Counted from the first letter of the stretch, positions 17,571 to 27,984 are shown. The stretch is 64,000 nt of DNA from Hyphomonas sp. (GCF_022844445.1 NZ_JALHLS010000014.1:1-64000), one strand, 5' to 3'. Numbers and translations: made by a program. Notes: a model not told the origin generated them from the sequence alone.

Positions 17571-18668
17571 ATGGGCCAGGGACCGCTTTCAGGCGTCAGG
17601 ATCGTTGAATTCGCAGGCATTGGCCCGGGGCCCTTCTGCGGCATGTTGCTGTCAGACCTCGGGGCCGACGTCGTGCGCATCGACCGGCCAGGCGATGGCC
17701 GTCCGGGCCGTGCGGCCGACGTGATGAGCCGGGGGCGCCGTTCCATCGGCCTGAACCTCAAGGATCCAAAGGACGTCGAAGTGGCGATGAAGCTGCTGGA
17801 AAAGGCCGATGGCCTGATCGAGGGCTTCCGTCCGGGTGTCATGGAGCGCAACGGTCTGGGCCCGGATGAGGTCCTGAAGCGGAACCCGAAACTCGTTTAC
17901 GGCCGCATGACCGGCTGGGGCCAGACCGGCGCGCTCTCGCAGTCTGCCGGACATGACCTGAATTACATTGCCATCACCGGCGCCCTGCATGCGATGGGCG
18001 AGGGCGACGGCCGCCCGCGTCCGCCGCTTAACCTGGTGGGCGATTATGGCGGCGGCGCGCTCTACCTCGCGATGGGCCTGCTGGCCGGCATCCTCAGTGT
18101 CAGGAATGGTGGCAAAGGTCAGGTCGTGGACGTGGCGATGTCAGACGGCGCGGCCAGCCTCGCTACGATGTTCTACGGCATGAAAGCCATGGGCGTGTGG
18201 ACCGATGACCGCGAAGCTAACATGCTCGATGGCGGCGCGCACTTCTACGACACGTACGAGACCAAGGACGGCAAATGGGTAGCCATCGGCTCTATCGAGC
18301 CGCAGTTCTACGCGCTCCTGCGCGAGAAGGCCGGTCTCACATCCGCCGAATGGGACGCGCAGATGGACAAGTCCAGATGGCCGGAACTGAAGGCCAAGCT
18401 GATGGCCGTGTTCAAGACAAAGACTCGCGACGAATGGTGCGCGATCATGGAAGCCACTGACATCTGCTTCGCGCCTGTCCTGTCGATGACCGAAGCGCCG
18501 AAGTACAAGCACAACACCGATCGCCAGACCTTCGTGGAAATCGAAGGCGTGGTTCAGCCCGCCCCGGCGCCGCGCTTCTCGGTTACTCCCGGCGCCATCC
18601 AGCGCCGCCCGGCCGGCCCCGGCGAGCATACCGCTGAAGTGCTGAAGGACTGGGGCGTTTCGCGCTGA
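17571..18668 (+). CDS. CaiB/BaiF family CoA-transferase, alpha-methylacyl-CoA racemase-like
   Basis: A 365-residue family III CoA-transferase fold protein. The opening GIGPGPFCGMLLSDLGADVVRIDRP and the segment LVGDYGGGALYLAMGLLAG, with the catalytic-position Asp, are closest to alpha-methylacyl-CoA racemases (Amacr/Mcr). These epimerise 2-methyl-branched acyl-CoAs during breakdown of branched lipids or sterols. The ATG at 17571 has GGAGG at 17559-17563; the longer in-frame TTG start is less convincing. It stands alone, divergent from the PopA-like gene. A hairpin follows its stop. Confidence 0.88.
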   Translation: MGQGPLSGVRIVEFAGIGPGPFCGMLLSDLGADVVRIDRPGDGRPGRAADVMSRGRRSIGLNLKDPKDVEVAMKLLEKADGLIEGFRPGVMERNGLGPDEVLKRNPKLVYGRMTGWGQTGALSQSAGHDLNYIAITGALHAMGEGDGRPRPPLNLVGDYGGGALYLAMGLLAGILSVRNGGKGQVVDVAMSDGAASLATMFYGMKAMGVWTDDREANMLDGGAHFYDTYETKDGKWVAIGSIEPQFYALLREKAGLTSAEWDAQMDKSRWPELKAKLMAVFKTKTRDEWCAIMEATDICFAPVLSMTEAPKYKHNTDRQTFVEIEGVVQPAPAPRFSVTPGAIQRRPAGPGEHTAEVLKDWGVSR

Positions 18669-18677
18669 GCCGCACCA

Positions 18678-18706
18678 TGGCCGCGAATCGGTGCGATTCG
18701 CGGCCA
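18678..18706. repeat. Perfect 13-bp hairpin after CoA-transferase gene
   Basis: TGGCCGCGAATCG (18678-18690) pairs perfectly with its complement at 18694-18706 around a 3-base loop. No T-run follows, so it is more likely an mRNA 3'-end stabilising structure or a Rho-assisted stop than a classic intrinsic terminator. Confidence 0.6.
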
Positions 18707-18982
18707 GTGATGCCTCTTCAAACGCACCGGATGCCGCCAATCCCTCACTGCACGATCTCGTGAAGTGGTCCGGCAAGGGCTCGCGCCCCCCACGGCACGC
18801 TGTTTCAGCCCGTGTTTTCAAGACCTTAGGTGTAGTATCTCGGCCTGGCAGGTCCGATGAACGCCGGACAACGGCGGCCCCCGCCATTGTTCAGACTCAA
18901 TCCCCTATTAACCAAAACTGTCGGTGCAGAGCCAATCAGGCTTCTTGCCAGGGCAAAGTACCGGCGTCCTTCTTGTATACCT

Positions 18983-19008
18983 TGGCCGGCCTTCGGGCCG
19001 GCCATTTT
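18983..19008 (+). terminator. Intrinsic terminator with UUCG tetraloop
   Basis: A 9-bp GC stem (TGGCCGGCC / GGCCGGCCA) closed by a TTCG tetraloop is followed directly by four T residues at 19005-19008. It lies between the CoA-transferase gene and rpmF, far from either stop or start. Confidence 0.75.
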
Positions 19009-19135
19009 CCTCCGAAGGCCCCCCACTCAAAATCCTGCCGTTTGATGCTTGCCAGAGCGTCCGGCCTGCGTTAACAGGCGCCCTTTCCCGCGTTCCTCAT
19101 GGGTGCGCGACCCAATCAGATTCCGGAACAGTGCC

Positions 19136-19321
19136 ATGGCCGTCCCCAAGAGTAAGAAGTCGAAATCGCGCACGCGCATGCGCCGCGCCCACGACCGGCT
19201 CGACATGAACACCTACATCGAAGATTCCAGCTCGGGCGAGCTTCGCCGTCCGCATCACATCGACCTGAAAACCGGTGTGTATCGCGGCAAGCAGATCCTC
19301 GAGCCCAGCGAAGAGATCTAG
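19136..19321 (+). CDS. rpmF: 50S ribosomal protein L32
   Basis: A 61-residue basic ribosomal protein. [19 protein letters not shown] is the standard alphaproteobacterial L32 start. The C-terminal part [16 protein letters not shown] lacks the zinc-binding cysteines, as is usual in this class. The start at 19136 is fixed by this conserved opening and by GGAA at 19124-19127. A longer frame upstream has no support. A strong terminator follows. Confidence 0.97.
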   Translation: MAVPKSKKSKSRTRMRRAHDRLDMNTYIEDSSSGELRRPHHIDLKTGVYRGKQILEPSEEI

Positions 19322-19338
19322 TCCAGACGTTGCGCTGA

Positions 19339-20715
<1,377 letters not shown>

Positions 20716-20797
20716 GGCCTACATTACCTTTCCGAAAGACGACCCGACCGGATCTTCGTGCTACAGGCGACTCATCGGCTGAGCACGGGGCACCGGC

Positions 20798-21946
20798 ATG
20801 CGCCAAATCTACCTTCTGGCATCGGACGCTGACGCGGCGGTGGCGGCGGAAGTAGAAGCGATGCTGCGCCAGCGCGGCTATTCGGTGCGCCGCGCGCAAG
20901 AACAGTATGCCTTTCCTCCGGCGCGCCGCCAGGAAGTGACGCTCGCGCTGTGGTCGCGCCAGGTACAGTTCTCGTCGAAACAGATTCTGTTTACCAACCG
21001 CGCAATTGATGCGTGGACGGAAGGCCGGCTGATCTTTGCAAGCCTCGATAACACCTTCCAACCGCGCGGGCTGGGCGACGTGGCCGCCATCGACCTGTCT
21101 TTCGTGCCGGGCCGGATTGCGGCGGTCTGGAAACTCGTTGAAGCGGCTCAGGAAATTGACCGCGCCGAAGAGGCACGCCGCCGTGCAAGCGGACCCGATG
21201 ACGATGGCGGCGGCGATGGCCCCGAACCAGAGCCTGAAGCGCCCGCTCGCAAGGCCGGGAAGCCAGGCGGTAGCTTTTCCGTCGAACACGCCCTCGGCAT
21301 AGGCCTCGTTGCGGCTGCGGCTTTCGGATCGGCAGGGTTTGTTGCCATGCCCTTGGCGCCGAACCTTCTGGTCGGCATCGCGGCCGTTGCCTGGGGCGGG
21401 GTTGCGGGTGTGCTGGCGGGATATGGCGCAGGACGCCTGAAGCAGAAGCCTGCCGCCTCGAAGGAGGTTGAGGCGGCCTCGCCTTCTGCTCCTGCCCCCG
21501 AGGCGCGCTCAGCACCCGAAGAGGTCGCCAGCGCGGACGAGGAGGCGCCTGCCGGACCTTCGCCCGTGTTTGTGTCCTATTCGCGCCGGGACGGCGAGGT
21601 GGTCTATCCGATGGTGGCGGAGGTCGAGGCCTCGGGCCGCGAAGTCTGGATCGACAAGGACGAGATCCATGCGGGCGGCAACTGGGCGGGCATGATCGTG
21701 CGCGCCATCCGCAACTCAGACACGTTCTGCCTGATGTGCTCGGCGGAGGCCTTCCAGTCGGACAATGTGCGCCGGGAAATCTACATCGCCGACAAGTACA
21801 AGCGGAAGCTTCTGCCGGTGCGCCTTGATTCTGCGGAGATGCCGGAAGATTTCGAATATTTCCTCATCGACCGCCAATGGCTTGATTTGACTGCAGCCAA
21901 TCCCGAGGAGCGCGCCCTGCGGCTGAAGCAGGCGCTCGGCCGGTAA
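20798..21946 (+). CDS. TIR-domain membrane protein with a second, degenerate TIR-like N-terminal domain
   Basis: A 382-residue protein with an unusual build. Residues 256-365 form a TIR domain: FVSYSRRDGEVV, WIDKDEIHAGGNWAGMI, and RREIYIADKY, where E327 sits at the position of the catalytic Glu of TIR NAD hydrolases. Residues 1-112 follow the same strand-helix order (IYLLASDADAAVAAEVE, TLALWSRQVQFSSKQI, RLIFASLD), but the matching position is Gln (Q62), so it may be an inactive TIR copy. Between them is a charged Pro/Glu-rich linker, two hydrophobic segments (about 163-185 and 188-210) and a second Ala/Pro/Glu linker. TIR proteins serve in defence, NAD metabolism or as scaffolds; the role here is unknown. 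It is inserted between eno and ftsB. Confidence 0.82.
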   Translation: MRQIYLLASDADAAVAAEVEAMLRQRGYSVRRAQEQYAFPPARRQEVTLALWSRQVQFSSKQILFTNRAIDAWTEGRLIFASLDNTFQPRGLGDVAAIDLSFVPGRIAAVWKLVEAAQEIDRAEEARRRASGPDDDGGGDGPEPEPEAPARKAGKPGGSFSVEHALGIGLVAAAAFGSAGFVAMPLAPNLLVGIAAVAWGGVAGVLAGYGAGRLKQKPAASKEVEAASPSAPAPEARSAPEEVASADEEAPAGPSPVFVSYSRRDGEVVYPMVAEVEASGREVWIDKDEIHAGGNWAGMIVRAIRNSDTFCLMCSAEAFQSDNVRREIYIADKYKRKLLPVRLDSAEMPEDFEYFLIDRQWLDLTAANPEERALRLKQALGR

Positions 21947-21981
21947 GGGATTGGTTACCCGCGGCGTTTACCAGTGATTCT

Positions 21982-22281
21982 ATGGTTTCACGGCTTCAGG
22001 CTCTCGGGCTCAGTCTTCTGGTGCTCTATTTCGCCTACCACGCGTTCGCGGGGGAGAAGGGCCTCGGCCGTTGGACCGATTCGCAGATCGAACTCGAGGC
22101 CAAGGAACGTGAACTGGCGTCCATGCAAGCCGAGATCGAGCGCCTCAAGGTGGACATCCGCCGGCTGACGCCAGGGTCCGTAGACCCCGACTACGTCGAG
22201 GCTTTGGCCCGTGACAAGCTCGCCTTTGTGTACCCCGGGGAGATCGTTCTCCTGACCCCCGAGCGGAGCTCTGCAAATTGA
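21982..22281 (+). CDS. ftsB: Septum formation initiator FtsB/DivIC family protein
   Basis: A 99-residue bitopic division protein. It has a short cytoplasmic start, one membrane segment (about residues 7-23) and a coiled coil (IELEAKERELASMQAEIERLKVDI is split here by description only: roughly residues 35-62), then the conserved VDPDYVEALAR segment. FtsB joins FtsL and FtsQ in the divisome. The position just before pdhA is typical for alphaproteobacteria. Confidence 0.88.
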   Translation: MVSRLQALGLSLLVLYFAYHAFAGEKGLGRWTDSQIELEAKERELASMQAEIERLKVDIRRLTPGSVDPDYVEALARDKLAFVYPGEIVLLTPERSSAN

Positions 22282-22345
22282 CAACGATGTTCTGACTTGT
22301 CGCTGCAAAAATGCGGCGACATAAGGGGTCAGGGAGGCACGTTGC

Positions 22346-23359
22346 ATGGCAAACAAACCCAAGGGTTCGAAAAAGATACCCGCGAAGGCCTCCAAGGCCG
22401 ATATGCTGAAATTCTACCGCGAGATGCTGCTGATCCGGCGTTTCGAGGAAAAGGCCGGCCAGCTGTATGGCATGGGCAAGATCGCGGGCTTCTGCCACCT
22501 CTATATCGGGCAGGAAGCGGTCGTGACCGGCATGCAGGCCTGCCTCAAGGACGGCGACCAGGTCATAACCGGCTACCGCGACCACGGCCACATGCTGGCC
22601 TGCGGGCTGGACCCGAATGGCGTGATGGCCGAGCTGACGGGGCGCATCGGCGGCCTGTCGCGCGGCAAGGGCGGCTCGATGCACATGTTCTCCAAGGAGA
22701 AGAACTTCTACGGCGGCCATGGAATCGTCGGCGCGCAGGTGCCGCTCGGCACGGGCCTGGCCTTCGCCAACAAGTACCGCGGCAATGACAATGTGAGCCT
22801 CGCCTATTTCGGCGACGGCGCCGCCAATCAGGGCCAAGTCTACGAAGCCTTCAACATGGCGTCGCTCTGGAAGCTGCCGGTGATCTACGTCATCGAAAAC
22901 AACATGTACGCGATGGGCACGAGCGTGGAGCGCGCCTCTGCCGAGGTCGAACTCTACAAGCGCGGCATCTCTTTCGAGATCGAGGGCGAGGAAGTCGACG
23001 GCATGGATGTGCTCGCGGTACGCGAGGCCGGCGAGAAAGCCGTGAAGCACGCACGGGCCGGCAAGGGGCCCTACATCCTCGAAATGAAAACTTACCGCTA
23101 TCGCGGCCACTCGATGTCCGATCCCGCGAAATATCGCAAGCGCGAGGAAGTCGACGACATCCGTACCCACCATGATCCGATCGAAGGCCTCAAGGGCCAG
23201 ATTCTCGAGCTCGGCCACGCAACCGAGGACGACCTCAAAAAGATCGACAACGAGATCAAGGCTATCGTGAAAGAGGCGGCCGACTTCTCGCTGGAAAGCC
23301 CGGAGCCGGATGCCAGCGAACTTTGGACAGACGTATTGATTGAGGAGACCGCAGGATGA
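22346..23359 (+). CDS. pdhA: Pyruvate dehydrogenase E1 component, alpha subunit
   Basis: A 337-residue thiamine-diphosphate enzyme subunit. It has the E1-alpha opening FYREMLLIRRFEEKAGQLYG, HLYIGQEA, and the ThDP motif starting at YFGDGAANQGQVYE and ending with the NN of VIENNMYAMGT. The phosphorylation-loop-like RYRGHSMSDP is conserved. With PdhB it decarboxylates pyruvate and acetylates the lipoyl arm of E2. GGGAGG at 22332-22337 supports the ATG at 22346. It leads the pdh operon and overlaps the MAPEG gene by 4 bases. Confidence 0.97.
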   Translation: MANKPKGSKKIPAKASKADMLKFYREMLLIRRFEEKAGQLYGMGKIAGFCHLYIGQEAVVTGMQACLKDGDQVITGYRDHGHMLACGLDPNGVMAELTGRIGGLSRGKGGSMHMFSKEKNFYGGHGIVGAQVPLGTGLAFANKYRGNDNVSLAYFGDGAANQGQVYEAFNMASLWKLPVIYVIENNMYAMGTSVERASAEVELYKRGISFEIEGEEVDGMDVLAVREAGEKAVKHARAGKGPYILEMKTYRYRGHSMSDPAKYRKREEVDDIRTHHDPIEGLKGQILELGHATEDDLKKIDNEIKAIVKEAADFSLESPEPDASELWTDVLIEETAG

Positions 23360-23757
23360 TCGTGGAACTTTCCTGGCTCTCGGCCACGGCCGCGCTCTTC
23401 CTGTTCTACCTTCTCGGCGAGATCGTCGCGGCAAACATCCAGTACAAGCTGAAGGATCTGCTGGGGCCGCGCGATGCACTCGCGCCCGCCGGCCCGGCGC
23501 TCGGCCGCGCCAAGCGCGCAACCGCCAACATGATCGAGGCGATGTGCCTGTTCGTTCCGGTCGTTCTGGTTGCTGTCCTCAGTGCACGGACGAACGAGTG
23601 GACCGCGCTCGGGTGCATGATCTTCTTCTTCTCGCGCCTGGCCTTTGCTCCACTCTACTGGTTCGGCGTACCGGTGCTCCGCACGCTCGCCTTTTTTTCC
23701 GGCGTGGCCGGCGTGGTCATGATCTTCCTCCAAGTTCTCCCGTTTTCCGGAGCCTGA
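23356..23757 (+). CDS. MAPEG family membrane protein
   Basis: A 133-residue protein with about four membrane segments and the MAPEG hallmarks: NIQYKLKDLLGPRD, GRAKRATANMIEA and the RLAFAPLYWFGV stretch. MAPEG proteins include membrane glutathione transferases and related enzymes of eicosanoid and glutathione metabolism; bacterial members are mostly uncharacterised. It overlaps pdhA by 4 bases (ATGA) and ends 3 bases before pdhB, so it is embedded in the pyruvate dehydrogenase operon. No catalytic role in that complex is known. Confidence 0.85.
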   Translation: MIVELSWLSATAALFLFYLLGEIVAANIQYKLKDLLGPRDALAPAGPALGRAKRATANMIEAMCLFVPVVLVAVLSARTNEWTALGCMIFFFSRLAFAPLYWFGVPVLRTLAFFSGVAGVVMIFLQVLPFSGA

Positions 23758-23760
23758 CAT

Positions 23761-25155
23761 ATGTCCGTAGACATTCTAATGCCCGCGCTGTCGCCCACCA
23801 TGGAGGAGGGCACGCTTTCCAAGTGGCTTAAGAAGGAAGGCGACACGGTAAAGTCAGGCGACATCATCGCCGAGATCGAAACCGACAAGGCGACGATGGA
23901 AGTCGAAGCCGTAGATGAAGGCGTGATCTCGCGAATCGTTGTGCCGGAAGGCACCGAAGGCGTGAAGGTGAATGCGATTATTGCAGTGCTCGCTTCGGAC
24001 GGCGAAGCGGTAGCGAAACCTGAGGCCAAAGCTGAAGCTGCGCCTGCCAGGGCAGAGCAGGCGGAAGCCAAAAAAGCTGTGCCCCAGATCGAAAGACCCG
24101 AGACGGCCGCGCCGGAACAACCGCGCGCCAAAGTGATGGCGGACGCGTCCATTCCGGAAGGCACGAGCTTCACCGAAACAACTGTCCGCGACGCCCTGCG
24201 CGATGCGATGGCGGAAGAGATGCGCCGTGACGAGCGCGTGTTTGTCATGGGCGAGGAAGTTGCGCAGTATCAGGGCGCCTACAAGGTGACGCGCGAACTG
24301 TTGCAGGAATTCGGTGAGCGCCGAGTGATAGATACGCCGATCACGGAGCACGGCTTCGCCGGCCTCGGCGTCGGCGCGGCCTTCGCGGGCCTGAAGCCAA
24401 TTGTAGAGTTCATGACCTTCAACTTCGCCATGCAGGCCATCGACCACATCATCAACTCTGCGGCCAAGACACTTTACATGAGCGGCGGCCAGATGGGTTG
24501 CCCCATCGTGTTCCGCGGGCCCAACGGCGCCGCCAGCCGCGTCGGCGCGCAGCACAGCCAGGACTATTCTGCCTGGTACGCGCAGATCCCCGGCCTCAAG
24601 GTCATCGCGCCATATGACGCTGCCGATGCCAAAGGCCTCCTGAAGGCTGCGATCCGTGATCCGAATCCGGTCGTCTTCCTCGAGCACGAGCTGCTCTATG
24701 GGCAATCCTTCCCGGTGCCTGACCTCGACGATTTCGTTCTTCCCATCGGCAAGGCGGCCGTGAAGCGCGAAGGTACGGACGTGACGCTGGTCGCGCATTC
24801 CCGAATGGTCGGCTTCGCGCTGCAGGCCGCCGAGCGCCTCGCAGCAGAAGGCATCAGCGCCGAGGTGATTGACCTGCGGACGCTGCGCCCGCTGGATACC
24901 GATACGGTGGTCGAGAGCGTCAAGAAGACCAGCCGCCTTGTCTGCTGCGAGGAAGGTTGGCGCTTCTTCGGCGTCGGTGCCGAGATCGCGGCGACGGTCG
25001 TGGCTGAGGCCTTCGACTATCTCGACGCCCCGCCGGTACGCGTCCACCAGAAAGACGTGCCGCTGCCCTACGCCGCCAATCTCGAAGCTTTGAGCCTTCC
25101 GAATGCGGACGACATCGTCGCCGCGGCAAAGAAGGTGTGTGAGGGGGCGTTCTGA
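23761..25155 (+). CDS. pdhB: Pyruvate dehydrogenase E1 component, beta subunit, with N-terminal lipoyl domain
   Basis: A 464-residue protein. Residues 1-80 are a lipoyl domain with the lipoylated Lys in ETDKATME (K43). An Ala/Pro/Glu linker follows to about residue 125. The rest is the E1-beta transketolase-like core: [35 protein letters not shown] and [11 protein letters not shown] lipoyl domain on E1-beta is a known alphaproteobacterial feature. The lipoyl domain is nearly the same as that of PdhC next door, which suggests duplication within the operon. The TGA overlaps the pdhC ATG by one base. Confidence 0.97.
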   Translation: MSVDILMPALSPTMEEGTLSKWLKKEGDTVKSGDIIAEIETDKATMEVEAVDEGVISRIVVPEGTEGVKVNAIIAVLASDGEAVAKPEAKAEAAPARAEQAEAKKAVPQIERPETAAPEQPRAKVMADASIPEGTSFTETTVRDALRDAMAEEMRRDERVFVMGEEVAQYQGAYKVTRELLQEFGERRVIDTPITEHGFAGLGVGAAFAGLKPIVEFMTFNFAMQAIDHIINSAAKTLYMSGGQMGCPIVFRGPNGAASRVGAQHSQDYSAWYAQIPGLKVIAPYDAADAKGLLKAAIRDPNPVVFLEHELLYGQSFPVPDLDDFVLPIGKAAVKREGTDVTLVAHSRMVGFALQAAERLAAEGISAEVIDLRTLRPLDTDTVVESVKKTSRLVCCEEGWRFFGVGAEIAATVVAEAFDYLDAPPVRVHQKDVPLPYAANLEALSLPNADDIVAAAKKVCEGAF

Positions 25156-26477
25156 TGCCGATCAACATCACGATGCCCGCGCTCAGTCCCACGATGGAAG
25201 AAGGCACACTCGCCAAATGGCTCGTCAAGGAAGGCGATCTGGTGAAGTCTGGCATGATCATCGCCGAGATCGAGACCGACAAGGCAACGATGGAAGTCGA
25301 AGCGGTCGATGAGGGCAAGGTCGGCAAGATCATGGTGCCCGCCGGCACCGAAGGCGTGAAGGTCAACGCCATCATCGCCGTGCTGCTCGAAGACGGCGAA
25401 AGCGCAGGCGACGTGAAGGCACCGGCGGCAGCTCCTAAGGCGGAAGCCGCGCCGGCCAAGACCGATGCAGCGAAGACGCCCTCCGCCCCGCCTGCACCCG
25501 CCCAGACGCCGGCCGCCCCGGCAAAAGCCGCAGCTCCCGCATCCGTCGCCGTGATGGATCGCCCGGGCGGCGCGCGCATCATGGCCTCGCCCCTTGCAAA
25601 GCGCATCGCGGCCAACAAGGGCATCGACCTGAAAGCCCTCAAGGGCACCGGCCCCCATGGCCGCATCATCCGCCGCGATGTGGAGAATGCGAAACCCGGC
25701 GCTGCCCAGCCCGCCCATGGCGGCACGCCGTTGACAGCTGACGGACTGATCTTGCCGCAGGTCCTCGACGACCGCGTCTATGCGCCGGATACGTATGAGC
25801 TGAAGCCGCTCGACGGCATGCGCAAGACGGTCGCCAAGCGCCTGACGCAGAGCTTCATGCAGGTTCCGCACTTCCCGCTGAACATCGACATCACGCTCGA
25901 CAACCTGCTGGAAAGCCGCTCCGCCATCAACGCCGCCGCGCCGAAAGACGTGAAGATCTCGGTCAATGACCTGCTGATCAAGGCCGCCGCGCTCGCGCTG
26001 ATCGACGAGCCGGACTGCAATGCATCGTACACGGACAAGGGCATTGCCTATCACAAGCACGCCAACATCTCGGTTGCCGTGGCGGTGGACGGCGGGCTGA
26101 TTACGCCGGTCATCTTCAAGGCGGAAGGCAAGGGCCTCGCCGAGATTTCCGAGGAGATGAAGGACCTCGCGACCCGCGCCCGCGAGCGCAAGCTGAAACC
26201 GCAGGAATACATGGGCGGCACGTTCTCGATCTCGAACCTCGGCATGTTCGGCGTCAAGTCCTTCGCCTCGATCATCAATCCGCCCGAAGGCATGATCCTC
26301 TCGGTCGGCGCCGGCGAGAAGCGCGCGGTGGTGGATGAGAGTGGCGCCGTCGTGGCGCGCACGCTCATGAGTGTGACCCTGACCTGCGACCACCGGGTCA
26401 TCGGAGGAGCCGAGGGCGCGAAATGGCTGGCGGCGTTCAAGCGCTATGTGGAAACACCGGAAGCGATGCTGCTTTAG
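25155..26477 (+). CDS. pdhC: Dihydrolipoamide acetyltransferase, E2 of pyruvate dehydrogenase
   Basis: A 440-residue E2 with one lipoyl domain (residues 1-80, lipoyl Lys K43), a Pro/Ala linker, a peripheral-subunit-binding domain ([17 protein letters not shown]), a second flexible stretch and the catalytic acyltransferase domain. The active-site motif, usually DHRxxDG, reads DHRVIGG here: H413 is present but the usual Asp is Gly (G417). It forms the core of the complex, moving acetyl to CoA. It is followed 15 bases later by lpd. Confidence 0.95.
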   Translation: MPINITMPALSPTMEEGTLAKWLVKEGDLVKSGMIIAEIETDKATMEVEAVDEGKVGKIMVPAGTEGVKVNAIIAVLLEDGESAGDVKAPAAAPKAEAAPAKTDAAKTPSAPPAPAQTPAAPAKAAAPASVAVMDRPGGARIMASPLAKRIAANKGIDLKALKGTGPHGRIIRRDVENAKPGAAQPAHGGTPLTADGLILPQVLDDRVYAPDTYELKPLDGMRKTVAKRLTQSFMQVPHFPLNIDITLDNLLESRSAINAAAPKDVKISVNDLLIKAAALALIDEPDCNASYTDKGIAYHKHANISVAVAVDGGLITPVIFKAEGKGLAEISEEMKDLATRARERKLKPQEYMGGTFSISNLGMFGVKSFASIINPPEGMILSVGAGEKRAVVDESGAVVARTLMSVTLTCDHRVIGGAEGAKWLAAFKRYVETPEAMLL

Positions 26478-26492
26478 GCCGGAAGGAATACA

Positions 26493-27908
26493 ATGAGCAC
26501 CCAATACGACCTCATCGTCATCGGCTCCGGCCCCGGCGGCTATGTTGCGGCGATCCGTGCAACGCAGCTGGGCATGAAGACGGCTATCGTGGAACGCGAG
26601 AGCCTGGGCGGCATCTGTCTGAACTGGGGCTGCATCCCCACGAAGGCGCTGCTTCGCTCGGCAGAAGTGTTGCACCTCGCCAAGCATGCAAAGTCCTTCG
26701 GCCTGAAGATCGAGAACCCTTCCTTTGACCTTGACGCCGTCGTCAAGCGTTCGCGCGGCGTCGCCGCGCAGCTGTCGAACGGCGTGAAGTTCCTGATGAA
26801 GAAAAACAAGATCGACGTGATCGAAGGCACGGCGCGGCTCGAGAAGGGTGCGCCCGCGCCGAAGGTCATTGTCAAGGGCAAGGATGGCAAGGATACGTCG
26901 TACACGGCCAAGCACGTCATGCTCGCCACCGGCGCCCGCGCCCGCGACATTCCGCAGGCGGGTCTTGTGGCGGATGGCAAGCTGATCTGGACCTACCGCG
27001 AGGCGATGACACCGGACGTTATGCCGAAACGCCTGCTGGTCGTCGGCTCCGGTGCCATCGGGATCGAGTTTGCAAGTTTCTATAATGAACTCGGCAGCGA
27101 AGTGACCGTGGTCGAAGTGATGGACCGCATCCTGCCGGTGGAAGACGCGGAGATTTCCGCGCTCGCCGAGAAGGATTTCAGGAAGCAGGGCCTGAGCATC
27201 CTGACCGGCGCGAAGGTGGAAAACCTGAAGGCCGGCAAGGACACCATCACCGCTGACATCACGACGAAGGACGGCAAGAAGGAAACGAAGGAATTCGACC
27301 GCGCTATCCTGGCAGTCGGCATTGTCGGAAACGTTGAAAACCTTGGCCTGGAGGCGCTCGGTGTGAAGGTGGAAAAGACCCATGTTGTCGTCGACGGCTT
27401 TGGGCGCACCGGGGTGGCGGGACTCTATGCCATCGGCGATCTGACCGGACCGCCCTGGCTGGCCCACAAGGCAAGCCATGAAGGTGTCGTCTGCGTCGAG
27501 GGGATTGCCGGAAAAAGCAAGACCGAGCCGTTTGATGCCTCTAACGTGCCAGGCTGTACCTATTCCCATCCGCAGGTCGCCAGCGTCGGCCTGACAGAGG
27601 CCGCCGCCAAGGCGAAGGGGCTCGACATCAAGGTCGGCCGCTTCCCCTTCATCGGCAATGGGAAAGCCATCGCCATGGGCGCGGAGCAGGGCCTCGTGAA
27701 AACGATTTTCGACAAGAAGACCGGAGAACTCCTTGGTGCGCACATGATCGGGGCCGAGGTCACCGAGCTGATCCAGGGCTATGTCATCGCGCGGCAGGGC
27801 GAGCTGACAGAGCACGACCTGATCCACACCGTTTTCGCCCACCCGACGATTTCCGAGACGATGCACGAAGCCGTCCTCGATGCCGAGGGCCGCGCGCTGC
27901 ATATCTGA
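26493..27908 (+). CDS. lpdA: Dihydrolipoyl dehydrogenase, E3
   Basis: A 471-residue flavoenzyme that reoxidises dihydrolipoyl groups with NAD. The FAD-binding GSGPGGYVAAIRA, the redox-active disulfide in GGICLNWGCIPTK (C42, C47), the NAD-binding GSGAIGIEFASFY and the C-terminal HAHPT-like region (FAHPTISETMHEAV) with the active-site His and Glu are all present. CLNWGC is the usual alphaproteobacterial version. Last gene of the pdh operon; a hairpin follows the stop. Confidence 0.97.
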   Translation: MSTQYDLIVIGSGPGGYVAAIRATQLGMKTAIVERESLGGICLNWGCIPTKALLRSAEVLHLAKHAKSFGLKIENPSFDLDAVVKRSRGVAAQLSNGVKFLMKKNKIDVIEGTARLEKGAPAPKVIVKGKDGKDTSYTAKHVMLATGARARDIPQAGLVADGKLIWTYREAMTPDVMPKRLLVVGSGAIGIEFASFYNELGSEVTVVEVMDRILPVEDAEISALAEKDFRKQGLSILTGAKVENLKAGKDTITADITTKDGKKETKEFDRAILAVGIVGNVENLGLEALGVKVEKTHVVVDGFGRTGVAGLYAIGDLTGPPWLAHKASHEGVVCVEGIAGKSKTEPFDASNVPGCTYSHPQVASVGLTEAAAKAKGLDIKVGRFPFIGNGKAIAMGAEQGLVKTIFDKKTGELLGAHMIGAEVTELIQGYVIARQGELTEHDLIHTVFAHPTISETMHEAVLDAEGRALHI

Positions 27909-27911
27909 TCC

Positions 27912-27935
27912 CGGCCCGGTCCCTTGCGGGCCGGT
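27912..27935. repeat. Hairpin at the 3' end of the pdh operon
   Basis: CCGGCCCG (27912-27919) pairs with CGGGCCGG (27928-27935) around an 8-base loop, 3 bases after the lpd stop. No T-run follows, so it may be an mRNA end structure or a Rho-assisted stop. Confidence 0.45.
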
Positions 27936-27984
27936 GGGCCACCCGCTACGCCTAGCGCCATGGGTAACCGGGGCAGGGCGGCAA

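Larger units (their letters stand above)
18669..19135. other. 467-base intergenic region with two strong hairpins; possible small RNA
   Basis: No protein-coding frame with family-like content is visible. The region holds a 13-bp hairpin right after the CoA-transferase stop and a UUCG-loop intrinsic terminator at 18983-19008 that lies 127 bases before rpmF. That terminator is about 300 bases after the previous gene, so it may end a separate short transcript. I found no convincing match to tmRNA, SRP RNA or 6S RNA by eye. Confidence 0.5.

Noticed and set aside
18691..19074. A 127-codon plus-strand frame before rpmF
   Set aside because: It runs through the UUCG terminator and shows no family-like content; the gap is better read as non-coding.
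22145..23521. A 458-codon open frame on the minus strand
   Set aside because: Antisense to pdhA and the MAPEG gene; low-complexity His/Arg/Ala-rich composition.
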